DNA from: Trichopria drosophilae
Taxonomy: Eukaryota > Arthropoda > Insecta > Hymenoptera > Diapriidae
NCBI GenBank assembly: GCA_030407085.1
Contig: CM059582.1
Span: 196,400,001-196,464,000, forward strand
Reading direction: 5' to 3'
Length of the DNA: 64,000 nucleotides
A model generated the notes under the pieces. It made no database searches, was not told where the DNA came from, and saw only the letters and a list, made by a program, of their open reading frames with translations. This document shows positions 36,001 to 48,280 of the stretch, piece by piece; position 1 is the stretch's first letter, and each line of letters opens with the position of its first letter. The position numbers and the translations under genes were made by a program.

Positions 36001-37050
36001 TTTTTGCTCCGGTTTGCACGCGTAAAATCGCATTTTACGTCCTCAAAAATTGCATGGCTGGGATTGAAGCCCCCCATCCTAGTTTAAAATTCGGGACATA
36101 AATTCGTATCTTACTAGCTCGGGCCCAAAATACCGTTCGTATTAGGCGTTAAACTTTATTCTACGCCCTTAATAGTTCATTCTGGTACGATATTCGTTCC
36201 TAAATGAAAATATGGCCGCCAAAATATCTAATTGGCGTTAGTTTTTCAGATATTCAAAGGTCAAAGGGGCAAAAAATCGGATATCAGATATTCTAAGCAT
36301 CTATTGACAGCCCAAAAAATACTGTTCTCCCACTAGAAAGCCTCAATTCTGATCTGTGAAATGCTGTGAATCTAGTTGTTGACCAAATTGAAGGTCAAAA
36401 GGGGTCCAAAATCGTGTTTTTGGACATTTTCCACTTTTACACTATAGGATGCGACGCAAAAATATTGATGTAGATCTAGTTTTTTATGAAATTCAAAAGT
36501 CCGTGTTTTTGGACATTTTTTACATCCATCAGTATTATAGAATGCGCGTAAAATAATAACAAGAAAGGCAAACTGATGGATCCAATATGTCCGACAAACT
36601 TTTTGTTATCTTGGCTACTTTTCGAGAAAAATAGAAAAAAATGGCCTAAAATACAATTTTTCCTCCTTTGACCTTTAGTTGATAAAAAAAATTAGGTCCA
36701 ATTCAATATTTTGGTGTACATATTTGTATTCTTTGGGAAAAAGAATTGACTCTTAATTGTATAGCAGCAACATTTGTTTTGGGCTGTGAATAGATGCCCA
36801 AAAATGTCTGGAATCAAATTTTTGACAACTTTGGCCTTCAATATCTCAAAAAAACTAGTGATATTTTGGCTATTTTGGAGGTCATATTTGGATTCTGGAG
36901 CAAAAATCCTATCAGAATCGACTCTTACTTACAGGTCAATAAAATTCTTTTGGGCTGCGTAATAATTGTGCCACTGAAATCTTATCTAGTTTTTGGGATC
37001 GCCGAGTACGAATCTGAAAGTCAGATTCTCAAAATTCAAAATGGTTAATT
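36001..37050. repeat. Degenerate direct repeats, no gene
   Basis: TTTTTGGACATTTTCCACTT and TTTTTGGACATTTTTTACAT recur about 86 nt apart (36417 and 36503). TTTTGGGCTGTGAATA and TTTTGGGCTGCGTAATA recur near 36777 and 36948. ACGCGTAAAATCGCATTTTACG near 36019 is a local palindrome. Open frames across 36774-37048 reflect this repeat. Confidence 0.45.
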
Positions 37051-37774
37051 GAATATCGGGGATAAACAAGTGAAACTTAATGAATTGTTATAAAAATATC
37101 TACTAGTTTGGTGTTTGGTATCGATAAAATCAGATTTGGTGGACGATTTACAATATTCAGAATGTCGTATCAATATGAATGACAAAAATTGATAATGTTC
37201 TCATAAATTTAGAGAAATCAGAACGTTTTTACACTTGTTATTTAATCATATTGTAATACTTTTGAATAAATGATTTAAAGAGATGTTTGTATTTTTGAAC
37301 CTTTTATTAAAACTGTCAAAATATAACAAGAGATATCAATAACCTAGCAACAAAATGACTATCAAAATAAAAAGTAGAGAGAGGTTTGATTTAAAACGCG
37401 GAATTCTAAATTACGAATGTATAACAATATTTCGTTTATATACAGACTTGGGCATATCCGCATTGTCTGTCCCATTCTATAAAACAATCATTCTGGGTCA
37501 TTTATGGAGGATTTAATTACATAACAATTTCATTGTTATTTATTTCATATTCTTCAATATTTATATTAGCAGAGAATCGTGAAAAATAGATCCATGTTTG
37601 TTAGCAATCTATTTATACACGGCTTATGATTTTGAAAGATGACCTAAAATCATTTGTAGAGAAAATAACGATAACTCCAAATCTTCAGTAACCTCAAAAG
37701 TATTAGGATCGATTTTTATGAGGATTCGCTGGCGTTTCCACTTTTCGATCCAAAAATTTAGATTATCACTTATG

Positions 37775-37788
37775 TCACTAGGTGGCTC
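37775..37788 (+). promoter_or_regulatory. CTCF-like motif match
   Basis: TCACTAGGTGGCTC agrees at 12 of 14 positions with the CCASYAGRKGGCRS consensus. Binding is not shown by sequence alone. Confidence 0.3.
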
Positions 37789-37972
37789 CCGAATCGACAA
37801 GCGAAGTTGCATACGCTTTCCTTCAATTGTCGATCCGATCTGAAATTACTATAAACCAAAGGATTCCCTGATTCTCTTACTATTTCCAGTGGGATCACGC
37901 GGACTCACTCCTGCTATGCATTCTGCAGTTCGGCACTTGAAGGTACGCTACGCAACTTCGTTTATGGATTTC

Positions 37973-37987
37973 AGCGCCGCCTAGTGT
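37973..37987 (-). promoter_or_regulatory. CTCF-like motif match
   Basis: On the minus strand ACACTAGGCGGCGCT, close to the CTCF consensus. It points toward the plus-strand match about 200 nt away. Confidence 0.35.
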
Positions 37988-38458
37988 TCCTTGAACGAAC
38001 TAAAATCTGTAAACTATACTATGTATAACTTACTACAGGCAACATTTCCTTATAAATTAGACATTTTACAAACGTATTTCGTATATTTGTATTAGAAGTT
38101 CATAATTAGTGTGGACAGTATATTATTCGACAGAAATATGGTGATTTGAAACCGTCACAATCTTCGACTCAAACAAAATCGCTGGGGCAAAATATTTATG
38201 ATCAATTCAATGTTTTGCCACATATCAGAGTGTCGTTTACACTTTCTCAAGTGTCTTTGATACCGGTCCCAGAAAAGAGCAATTACATATCAAGTTTCGC
38301 GCAAGTGTGTTACGACTCCATTCAAAGCAACGACATTCGTAGAAAATTAAATTCGACACATTCTGTATACCAGTATGTCGACCACGGTTGAAAAGGACAG
38401 TTAATTTGAAAGAAGTGGCACACTTCTAATGCCATAATGCCTGCGTCCATTGCCGCTT

Positions 38459-38466
38459 ATGCAAAT
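38459..38466 (+). promoter_or_regulatory. Octamer (POU-type) motif
   Basis: ATGCAAAT within CTTATGCAAATTATG. An 8-bp motif alone is weak evidence; noted because it is in a non-repetitive segment. Confidence 0.2.
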
Positions 38467-38504
38467 TATGTGGATGCCAGGAGAAACGGAAAGTTGGCGG
38501 GAGA

Positions 38505-38516
38505 GGGGGGGGGGGG
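38505..38516. repeat. G12 homopolymer
   Basis: Twelve consecutive G within a GAGAGGG purine run. Confidence 0.9.
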
Positions 38517-38930
38517 TGTGTCGAAGCCTGCACGAGTTTCACTTTCAGAGGACTCATTTTCATGGTAAGCTACGAGCCAATATAGAATGCCACGGGGACC
38601 AAAGCTGGTTTCAACTTTCGACACGAGTAAGCGGTCGCGGTGTCGCTTTGCGTATCGAAGGTCACTGTCTTCGATAGGCGAGCTGTATGAAAGAGCTTGC
38701 CAAACGTCCCAGCTCTGACCCTGACACAAATTTGAAAAATCCCCCTGCTCCCCCACCTTGACAACAGCGTTTCAATGTTAGGCCTTTCTTCTTCGGCGTG
38801 ATCTGAAAATCATTCATTTGTATGCCGAGACATGTAAGCACATGAGAGTTGGAAGCTTGTCGATCAAAGAGAACCCCTTCTTGCGTTAGAGTTCACATGG
38901 CATTCGCTCAAAATTAGTGGTTCGATTGTT

Positions 38931-39535
38931 GGGTGCCCCTTAAAAACCCGACAAATCATAAAACAGACACTTCAAAAGGCAGACTTTCAAAAACCAGACA
39001 TTCAAAAACCAAATATTTCAAAATACGGACAGTTTATCCAGGACGCCGCCCTTGAGGTCTCACTGAAAGGTCATTTCAAGGTAAAAAATGTTTGACCAAG
39101 GGTTTAATTGTGTATGCCACTTGAAGGTCAAATCAGTTTGACTCCCGGATTATTTATTAAGCACATTTAGAAGTAAATCATTAATTATATTTTCAGAGTA
39201 TGTACATTTTGAAATGTATGGTTTTTTGAATGGCTTCTTTTTGGTTTGTTGGGTTTTTGAGGTGCACCCAATGATCGACTTCGAAATGTGGTTAATAAAT
39301 AATCCGTGGGTCAAACTGAATTGACGTTCGAGTGGCCGACAAAGTTAACCTCTTAGTCAAATATTTTTTACCTTGAAATGACCTTCCAGTGAAACCTCAA
39401 GGACGGTGACCCAGATAATTTGTCTTTAATTTGAAATATATGATTTTTGAATCTGTTTTTTTAAATGTCTGGTTTTATAATGTCTATATTTTGAAGTGTC
39501 TGTTCTGTGATTTGTCGGGTTTTTGAGGCGCACCC
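38931..39535. mobile_element. Foldback element, GGGTGC family (8-bp duplication, decayed)
   Basis: The left arm GGGTGCCCCTTAAAAACCCG pairs with the right arm CGGGTTTTTGAGGCGCACCC. Flanks CGATTGTT and AGAATGTT agree at 6 of 8. Inner arms CTTGAGGTCTCACTGAAAGG and CCTTCCAGTGAAACCTCAAG pair. An extra right-type tip (TTTTTGAGGTGCACCC) at 39256-39271 marks a second, internal copy end. Confidence 0.7.
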
Positions 39536-39737
39536 AGAATGTTCGCTTAAAATTTTAGTTTGAGCATGTATCTCAATCTTCAGGTAGGGAGCATCAAAGA
39601 GAGTATATTATTGCAATGATTCTTTTTTTTTTAAATTTGAAATTTTGTATCTTCGAAAATTTCCAAATAACATTTTTTGTTCAGATTGATCCACCGAATT
39701 TGGAGAAATTTTCTTTGAACAAAACAGTTCAACTTTT

Positions 39738-40087
39738 GGATGCACCTTAAAATCCCGACAAACAAAAAAATAGATATTCAAAAGACAGACATTTAAAAAA
39801 ACAGAATTAAAAACCAGACATTTAAAAAAACTGATTTGATTAAAGTTCTAAAATTGATTTGACCTTCAAAATGAATCTCTTGGTCAAACATTTTTGACCT
39901 TGAAATAACCTTCCAAGGAGACCTCAAAGAAGGCGTAGCCTTGATAATTTTTATATGTCGTGAACGCACCAATCGGAGGGTGGAAACGTCGGGTTCTTGA
40001 ATGTCTGTTTATTGAAATTTTTTATTTTTGAATGTCTGTATTTTGAAATGTCTGTTTTTTTATTTGTCGGGATTTTGAGGTGCACCC
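39738..40087. mobile_element. Foldback element, GGGTGC family (8-bp duplication)
   Basis: 350 nt from GGATGCACCTTAAAATCCCG to CGGGATTTTGAGGTGCACCC. Flanks CAACTTTT and CAAATTTT agree at 7 of 8. Inner TTTTGACCTTGAAATAACCT resembles the 38.9-kb copy. Confidence 0.8.
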
Positions 40088-40135
40088 CAAATTTTCAATG
40101 TTCCAAAAATTTGTAAATTAAAAATGTTTAATTAA

Positions 40136-40678
40136 CCCTTTTTGGCACGGTGGCTAATACATTAGTTGAACCCAGTTGAAAATTTGAGTATTTAAAGACA
40201 AAATAATACATTTACTCCCGGTTTTTTTTTCAAACCAATGTAAGTGGGAGTTGAAGAAATGCATAACATTGCATTTAAGTCAGTATTTATTTAACATTAT
40301 GATTTATAAACAAATAAGCAACTACAAATCGTTTTTATAGAAAAAATGCATTCGCTGGCAAATGTTCGATTGGATCGAGATAAAACTGGGTATTCGGGGG
40401 TTTTTGAGGGTATTGTTTAAGAATCTGTACTCAGATTTTGAAAATTCAAAATGGCGGATTCAACATGACTCAAATTCATAATCAGCGACCTTAAAAAGTA
40501 CCAGTACCCAATTTCATCTATATCAAGTAAATTTTTACATGTTGGTCGGACATCTTGAATCCGCCGTATTGAATTTTCAAAATCTGAATTCAGATTAGTG
40601 ATCAGCGACCCCAAAAAAAAACCCGAGTGCCCAGTTTCATGAAAAATGGTTCATCAGAGAAATGTGTGCCGGAAAGGG
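40136..40678. mobile_element. piggyBac-like MITE, 543 bp
   Basis: TTAA at 40132-40135 and 40679-40682. The tip CCCTTTTTGGCAC pairs with GTGCCGGAAAGGG (11 of 13). The interior carries two copies of the CCGCCATTTTGAATTTTCAA module with TCAGCGACC. Confidence 0.75.
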
Positions 40679-40804
40679 TTAATTCGGCGTGAAAAAATTT
40701 AGCTTCCGTACCATTACTTACGTTTTAAAGAAAAAAGTAAAAGCGGTTAAAAATAGAACCCAGAATTGTAAGATTTTCAACCTAACAAGTGTGTTATCTA
40801 TTAA

Positions 40805-41490
40805 CCCCTTGACTGCCAATGACGAAGATCTTTGTCATTTTGGACTTTTCCCAGACGCAAATCTTTGTCATGATATAAAGTAGACTAAAAAATTCTGGAA
40901 TTTATGTAAAATAAAACCAAATCCATTTCTTGACAGTCAAAGGTGTACTCAATAGGATGGCGTTGTCAATTTTCATAATCCCTGTGTCAAAAAAAATATA
41001 TAAATCCACAAAGATGGTAGTTTTCACAATTTTTGTAAAATTTTAGTCATAAAGTATGATATTGTGTTGAATCAATTTATGCATAAAAAGTTTATAAAAC
41101 CCCTTGAAATTTGTTACTCGGGCGTTTTCGGGGTCGCTGATTACAAATCTGATGATATATTTAAAAAATTTTAAATGACGGCTATAATATGGCGGAGAAA
41201 TTTTCCAAAAAATGAAACCATTTTGGTTGAACAAATTTCAAAATTCAACTTCAAATTCTTAATCAGCGACACCGAAAACCCCCGAATAACAAATTTCAAG
41301 CGAAATGGGTCGAATTTGGAAAATTTGTCCGTCATATTGAATCCTCCATTTTTAATTTTCAAAATCTGACTTCAGATTTGTTTATCAGCGTCCTAAAATA
41401 CTTCTATACGCCAAGTTAAAGTAAAATCTAACAAATTATTTTTTTTACATTTTGGGCATTTTTTGTGAAATTCTCGTGGCAGTCAAGGGG
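40805..41490. mobile_element. piggyBac-like MITE, 686 bp, perfect 14-bp tips
   Basis: TTAA at 40801-40804 and 41491-41494. CCCCTTGACTGCCA at the left and TGGCAGTCAAGGGG at the right are perfect complements. Subterminal ATGACGAAGATCTTTGTCAT is itself palindromic. The interior carries the TAATCAGCGACACCGAAAAC / CCCCCGA module in both orientations; frames at 41043-41369 arise from it. Confidence 0.85.
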
Positions 41491-41494
41491 TTAA

Positions 41495-42480
41495 AAAGAA
41501 ATGTGTTTTCAAGGGTAGTAAACTTTTACATTAAAGCACAACGAATTTGAACAGTAACTTGGTTGGGCATGAATATTTTACAAGTAACACATACATTTCA
41601 ATTCGAAATACATTGATATCGATTATTTTTTCACTACTTTGCCCTAGGGCGTACAACCGATTAAAAGCCCGGAGGATTTGAATGCAATGTATTTGCTCAC
41701 AGAATTATAAATGATTTTGATCAAAACGACGAGTAGATAAAATGAGCTTACGAGAAGACCCCTAGAAAAGAAATTTACTATTTTTTAATGTATAATTTTC
41801 TATTTTCTTGGTTAGGACGATACCTAACCTAGTTTAAAATCATTTACTATGCCCTAATCAACATTATTGCCGACAATTCGGTTCGAAACTTTTGCCTCGC
41901 TAACAAGGTGATGAATCATTTATGATGGCTGATTCAAGTTGGAATTTCCTCGTTATTACCGCTCTCTGTACGGAGATCCTTCCATTTTAATCACAAAATG
42001 CCTGCATTCGCATTTACAACAAAATAATGAATACGATATTTCGAAATATAGGAAATCCTAATAAATGAAACCCACTGTCTTTCCCACTAATTATGATTTT
42101 GCAAATCAATCCTACCAAATTTCTGGATAATTCTGCATTGCGTCATCCCCTAATTAATAGTAAAATATCCTTTCAAACAAACTTATCTTTCACTTATAAC
42201 CCATTCCACCAAAAAGGTCACAAATTTCACCAAGATTTTCGGAATATTTCTTGACATTAAAATCCAATTCAAAAAATTTGAAATAGATCATTCTCGACAT
42301 AAAATTGATCTCTCTTTCAGATTCTTCTATCAAAATTTGTCTGAAATAAAAGTGTAAAAAATTATAAGATTTTTTTCTTCACAAAAATTTGCAATCAATG
42401 TGTTCATGTCACACAAGAAAAGTCATTGGGTCAAAACCTTAAAATATCGCCCCTTAAAGTCTCAGCTATAAATATTTGTA
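41495..42480. other. AT-rich stretch, no gene
   Basis: No supported feature. Confidence 0.3.
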
Positions 42481-45430
42481 ATAACAAATGTGAAAATTAA
42501 AGATGGCGGCTTCAAAATGGCGACTGCAGCTATTTTTTTTTGTGTAAAATATTAGCTTAGTGTACCAAATCTTTAAAAATTATTCGATCTTGATAAAACT
42601 TAGTACCCATACATTTTTGAGGTCTCCGAGTATTAATTTCACGTTATTTTAAAACAATGTAAAATGACGGATCCAATATGGCGGCCAAAAATTATATTGT
42701 TTAGATTTAAATAGAAATGAACAGTGCAGTCCTAATTTTTTGTTCAAAAATATAAAAATGATAAAACAATTTGTCATTGTTTAACCACTGTAACATTTTT
42801 GAAATTTTTTAAATTGTAATTGCAAAGTGCAGATTGAAAAATTGCTCTGGTATTATTTCATTTTGTTTTGTAAATATCACCTGTCTTCTTATGGGTCTCC
42901 CATGCGTTGCTGCAACGGTTCAGTAGAGGTATTTGATTTCTGCCTTTCATTCGCTTAAATTAGTTCCCGTGTGGGCGCTTTGTGCATAAGCCCGCACTAG
43001 TCGGGTATATTATCTAAACATTCACGTCTGCGATGTGTAACCTAACACACGTACGCACATGTACAACAGGTAGATGATGAACGTGGGTATAAAAAGTAAG
43101 CAGGAATTGCGTGAGTGTTTAAGTATCAAGCTACATGGGCAGGTATTCCGCAAATTCGAAAGCAATGTTGTACTATCTTATTAACCATCGTTAGGAATTT
43201 GTCACTATTTCTTCTTATAAGGAATCATTCGAATTCGGCAGTTTCCGATTGTTTTTCGAATAATGTAACAAATTTTTTAAAAATGTTTTTTTTTGAGGTA
43301 CAATATGTAAAATTATAAATTGCAGGCGCCATCTTGGCGCCGCCATTTCTTTTCGAACCCTGCCGTCGACAGGAGAAAAAAGAAACGATCAAAAAGACGC
43401 GATTACTACTTTTTTTACGTTTTTTGTGAAGAAATATCCAAACTTGACATTTTATTCGAATAAGCTGTTGTTTTTTCGGATTGTCGACGATCGATTCTAA
43501 CCTCGAAATTCGCAAAAACTTCTCCAAAACTATCAATATCAACTTATTTCAAATTGTTTTTAAGACGTTTGGATCTGAAGAAAAAAAAAGAAAACATTTA
43601 AAGCTTTTAGATATTAAATAAACATTAAAACTTTGGATTATCATCTATATGAAACTGGGAACACAGATATCTTCAGAATGTCGAATACGGATAAATTTAA
43701 AAAATACGCCTGCCATTTTTAATTTTCTAAAACTGATATGACGATTTTTTGTGCGACAAAATTTTGATATCAGATTCATAATCGAGACTTCGAAAACCCC
43801 CGAGTTTCAGCCGGATCCGAGGTGTTTAAAAAAATACGTCACCATATTGGATCCGCCATTTTCAATTTTCAAAAACTGAACACATTCACATTAAGCATTC
43901 CAACAAATATTTTTGTTCCCATTTTCATGAAAGTAATTTGATGTTTTAGCAGTTTTAATATTTAAGCGTCTTAGACATTCTTGTTTGACACTCGGGCGCC
44001 ATTTTGTTATTCACCACCTTGCATTCAGAATAAGTATCATGGATTTTGCTAGCCGAAGATTCGAGGGTGCGATATTTTATATTTTCATAGCAATTTCCAC
44101 TCTTTTTTCTTTTGAAAAATGCAATTACATTTTTTTCTTTAAAAAATCCGGTTTTCTTACATAAAATGTGCCATAGAAGAATCTTTTTCTCGAAAAAGTA
44201 AGCCGCCATTGGTTAAAATCCATTCATTTTTAAAACATGATTAACTAGCGTTAAGAAGAAAATTTCAGTCATTGTCAAAAGTTGTTTAACAAATTATTTT
44301 TGGAGGTTTCAATATTTACAAGAATATTTTCTCCCTACAAAAATGCAATTATTAATTAAAATTAAGTGCTTGGAAACAGTATTAAACATTTTTCCAACGC
44401 ATACTATATCCAGGGGTCTAAATACCTTAATATAATTTATTTGCACCTCTCATATTCCTTATTTTTTAACGCAAATTATTAACGGTAATTTACGCTTTAG
44501 TAGAACTCGTACTTATTATGAAACTCTTAATAACTTTCTTTACTGTTTCAGACCCGTCTAAGGGAAGCTAAGCTGCACTGCTGCCGAGGACACTCGTTTT
44601 TCTTATCATTCGAAATTATTGGCATGCTTTGTAAGAAATTAATTCTTATATAAGTACGATAAAAAGTGATATTTTATTTAACATAGAATTTCTTTTATCC
44701 TTCAAAGGTATATACCACAAGTCTGATACTATGGAGTAGCACATAAAAAGGATTCAAATCTTACAACAATAAAAAATAATTATAAAAAAATAATTTTTTC
44801 GTTTTTGAAGATTAATTGAATAAAAATCAACTAATTATTTTTTTATTTTTAAAATGGTTTTTTTTTCTTGTTACATCCCAAGATTCTTCCCAATTCATTT
44901 ATTGTTTGCATTTCTATCCTCCATTTTGAATCCATTATTTTGAATTTTGTTATTTTGAGTTCGTAATCGCAATTGAGAACTTCCACAACCTTCTAGTACC
45001 GAGTTTCATAAAGATTCAAGCACTTTTCATAATTCGAACCGTTATTATTGTATCCTCCATTTTGAATTTGGGAAATGTGACGATAGGTTCGTCATCAGTG
45101 ACCCATAAAAACCCTACATACAAATTTTTGCTAAAATCGAAAAATATTGTTTATTTTCGTCCGCCATATTGGATCCGACATTTTGAATTTGGGAAATCTA
45201 ACAAGATATTCGTAATCAGCGACCAAAAATACCGCAATATACCAAAATGTATGGAAATATCATCAAAATACACTGTTGTACTTGGTAGAATTTGAAATAG
45301 CCTAAATGTTTCGGCTTCGAGTCGCCATATTGGACGTCGCCATCTTGAATTTCAAAATAGTTACCTCATTTTGAAGATCAGGGTCCCTGGACTCAAAATT
45401 GTTAGTATTTAGACCATTTTTACCCTATTT
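42481..45430. repeat. Region rich in the CCGCCATATTGGATCC dispersed module
   Basis: Copies near 42500, 42660, 43700-43880, 44930 and 45050-45360. The fuller form is a CCGCCATATTGGATCCGCCA / TTTTGAATTTTCAAAA core followed at a distance by TTCGTAATCAGCGACC and AAAACCCCCGAGTACC. Orientation varies. Open frames at 45062-45295 and elsewhere are products of the repeat. 42860-43140 is unique sequence with no gene recognised. Confidence 0.65.
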
Positions 45431-47081
45431 CGGTGCGAAAATATCAATTGAAGAACACTTTTTAGTGAAAAAATCATTAAATATATATTTTTTAAAGAAA
45501 CAAATATAACTTCTTTTGTTTTTATTTTTCAAGAATTCTGGTGAAAGATTCTGAAAGATCACAAAATTTCACGTGAGAAACGATTATTCCGAAATTTTGT
45601 TAGGTTAGATTTGATACAAATAAGAGCCGCTGAAAATTATTCAGAAAAGCCGGAAGTTATTGAGTTAAATCATGTTTAAAATTCTTTAGTTCTAAATTAT
45701 TATTTAACTCTCACTTCATAAAATAATATGAAGCTTAATTCCCTCATCTTCTAATGATCTTGTCACTCTTTGGGTTCACCTAAAAAGTAAATTTAATAAA
45801 TCTATCATTCTGTATATCGGCTACAAATCCGATTTCCAGAGAAAAAATTATTGTTAAATTTTCGGATTTACGAAAAATTTGAAAATATGCCAGAATTAAT
45901 CTAGACAACATGAAATTATGTATTTTTTACTCTATACAATATTATGTTCATAAATATGCATGGATAGTGATGAAAACTTAACTTTTTTCCTATAAATATT
46001 TAAAACACAACATTTATGCATAGTTAAAGAACTAGATCGTGAGGGTTTGATTAAGTTAATGAACAGGCTGGTAATTAACTAGATGGTACAAACATGTTTG
46101 CCAATTGATATTGATTGTTTGCACGTTAATACAAAAACGAGCTAAAAGGAATTCGTAATATTACATTTTATGCAGTTTACAGTTTAATACAAACATTAAT
46201 TGATTGACTCTTTACTCTACAGGTTTTATAAATCAATAAATAATGCAATAACCGAACACTCATTACTCGTAATGTAAATTTCATCCGTTAAAACATTACA
46301 AAATCGGTTTTTCGGCATAGTTAAAACATAGTTGGTTAAATTGACTGAATATTATGTTAGATATACTAAATATTTTATTGACATATCCTTTTACTCCGTG
46401 AAGTTAAAACAGTCGACTTGTAATATTTATACAATATCCATCGAGAAATCTTAACTTTCCTCAATGGAATTTATTGTACTACGAACAATCAAAGAAAATA
46501 AAAATTGTAAAGTATATAGATTTTGTATATTTTTTACATAACCCGAGTAACTGTATTACTTGTGTATTATTTATTAAATTCTACGTTACACATTAGTTTA
46601 TTTCAAAATTTTGCGCCACTTTCCCTTTTTCCTTATTGGTAGAACTACATTTTACCACCAGGTGGCTAAGCATTGAGGTGCTTGACTTCGCAAGCGGTTA
46701 GGTCTGATCTTTATAGCGAACGAATCGTTGTTTTAATAGATTTAAGTTTTACTTACTTGTCACTGATTTTACAATAGTGTGAATGAATTTCTTTAAAATC
46801 ACTTGTGTATTCTTTTTCCCCTTCTCTCAAGAAAATCAGATTTTGTTATATATGATATATAATATAACAATGTCATTTGATTACACCAATAAAAGATGTT
46901 TTTGTAACTCACCGGTTTACTAATTTCATTGAATGATATAGTGGATTTACTAAATCTCTTGATCAAACGATTAAAACGACTAGTCATTTTATACAAGTCA
47001 GTTCCATTCATTTAAGTAAATATGGTTCTACTAATTTAACTAGATTATTTAACTATTTTAATTGAACATGATTTCTGACTA
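45431..47081. other. AT-rich stretch, no gene
   Basis: Only the CTCF-like match at 46655 is noted. Confidence 0.3.
46655..46668 (+). promoter_or_regulatory. CTCF-like motif match
   Basis: CCACCAGGTGGCTA differs from the CTCF consensus at one of 14 positions. Confidence 0.3.
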
Positions 47082-47316
47082 CAGTAGGACCTCTCTTATT
47101 CTAATTAGTAAAGTTTTTCAAGATGGCGTCAACCTCTGTTATTCTAATTTTCCCCTTACCCCCACTTACTTTGCTTGCGAGCTTGTTATTCGTGGACAAT
47201 ATTTTTTGTTGACTTTTCGTATGATAGTAGGAGAAGACTTGTGGGGGAACGATTAGAATAAGAGAGGCTGGGCAATTACAATAAGAAAGGCAATTAGAAT
47301 AAGAGAGGTCCTACTG
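47082..47316. mobile_element. pogo/Tigger-like MITE with partial end duplication
   Basis: TA-flanked. CAGTAGGACCTCTCTTATTC faces GAATAAGAGAGGTCCTACTG exactly. Relative to the 14.6-kb copy it has about 40 extra nt near the right end, where GGCAATTAGAATAAGA-type sequence is repeated. Confidence 0.9.
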
Positions 47317-47910
47317 TATGTGGTTTAAATATTTGATTGAAATTGTGAATTTTATGTTCAGTATAGACATTACTTTAGAAAATGTCAGAAAATTCAGTGA
47401 TAATTTTTGCTAACTTGTCTTTTGAATCACCTTCGGTTTTATTTTAATTTTAAGTAATGTTAATAAGTAACAAGTAAATAAATGTGTACCTTTCCTCTTA
47501 TCGTTTATGACTTTCTCAATGCTGCGTGAAATGTTAACTTATTGACTCTTTACTTAAAAAACCTTCGTATTAATAGCATTTTCTAACTGGCAGAAAAAAC
47601 GTAATGTCTTTGAAAATCCTCTAATACAGCGTTTAAAAAACGGCAGTGGTGATATGTAGATTGTAGTAATAGATATTCCGCATATGTGGTGACTAGATTA
47701 ACATTATCGATTTTAGATTTCCCTCCAAAAGGTCCGTTCAAATTGTACTTATATCGTGGAACTCTTCGCCAGCGCCTACTTAATGGTCAATCGAGGTCGT
47801 TCTAATAAGATTTTCTATCGACTTTATTCCACGATCACGTTTTAACGAGTCTTGCTTCTCTCTTAAGGTGAATTTGCCACAAAATAAAATTCACTTATGC
47901 TAACAAAATA

Positions 47911-48280
47911 TCCACCTGTTAATGTGGTATATATAGAAAAAGAATCGTCAAACAAAATTTTGTTACAATTTAGTAATTTTCTGAAATGATAACAAAAGAA
48001 AGATTTAGTTCATGCTACAAAAATTCTGTATCAGTTTAGTCATTTTTAGTTAGCTTAACAGAAAAATTTAAGGTGAGTAAAAATTGTCTTGACTAATCAC
48101 TTGTTAATGTGATATATACAGAAAAAGAATGGCCAAACAAAATTTTGTTACAATTTAGTAATTTTCTGAAATGATAACACAAGAAAGATTTAGTTCATGC
48201 TACAAAAATTTTGTATTAGTTTAGTCATTTTTAGTTACCGTAACAGAAAAATATATGGTGAGTAAAAATTTTCTTGACTA
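47911..48280. repeat. 185-bp tandem duplication
   Basis: Unit 1 (47911-48095) and unit 2 (48096-48280) are head to tail and nearly identical by eye, each with CAAACAAAATTTTGTTACAA, AGATTTAGTTCATGCTACAA and a GGTGAGTAAAAATT..CTTGACTA end. AAAATTTTGTTAC is complementary to flanking GTTACAG..AAAATT motifs. No gene. Confidence 0.9.

Larger units (their letters stand above)
37051..38930. other. Mostly unique stretch with possible regulatory motifs
   Basis: No exon is supported; frames at 38146-38391 and 38466-38756 lack domains. 37770-38000 has two CTCF-like matches, and 38400-38920 is more balanced in composition with an octamer motif. It is a candidate regulatory region. Confidence 0.3.
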
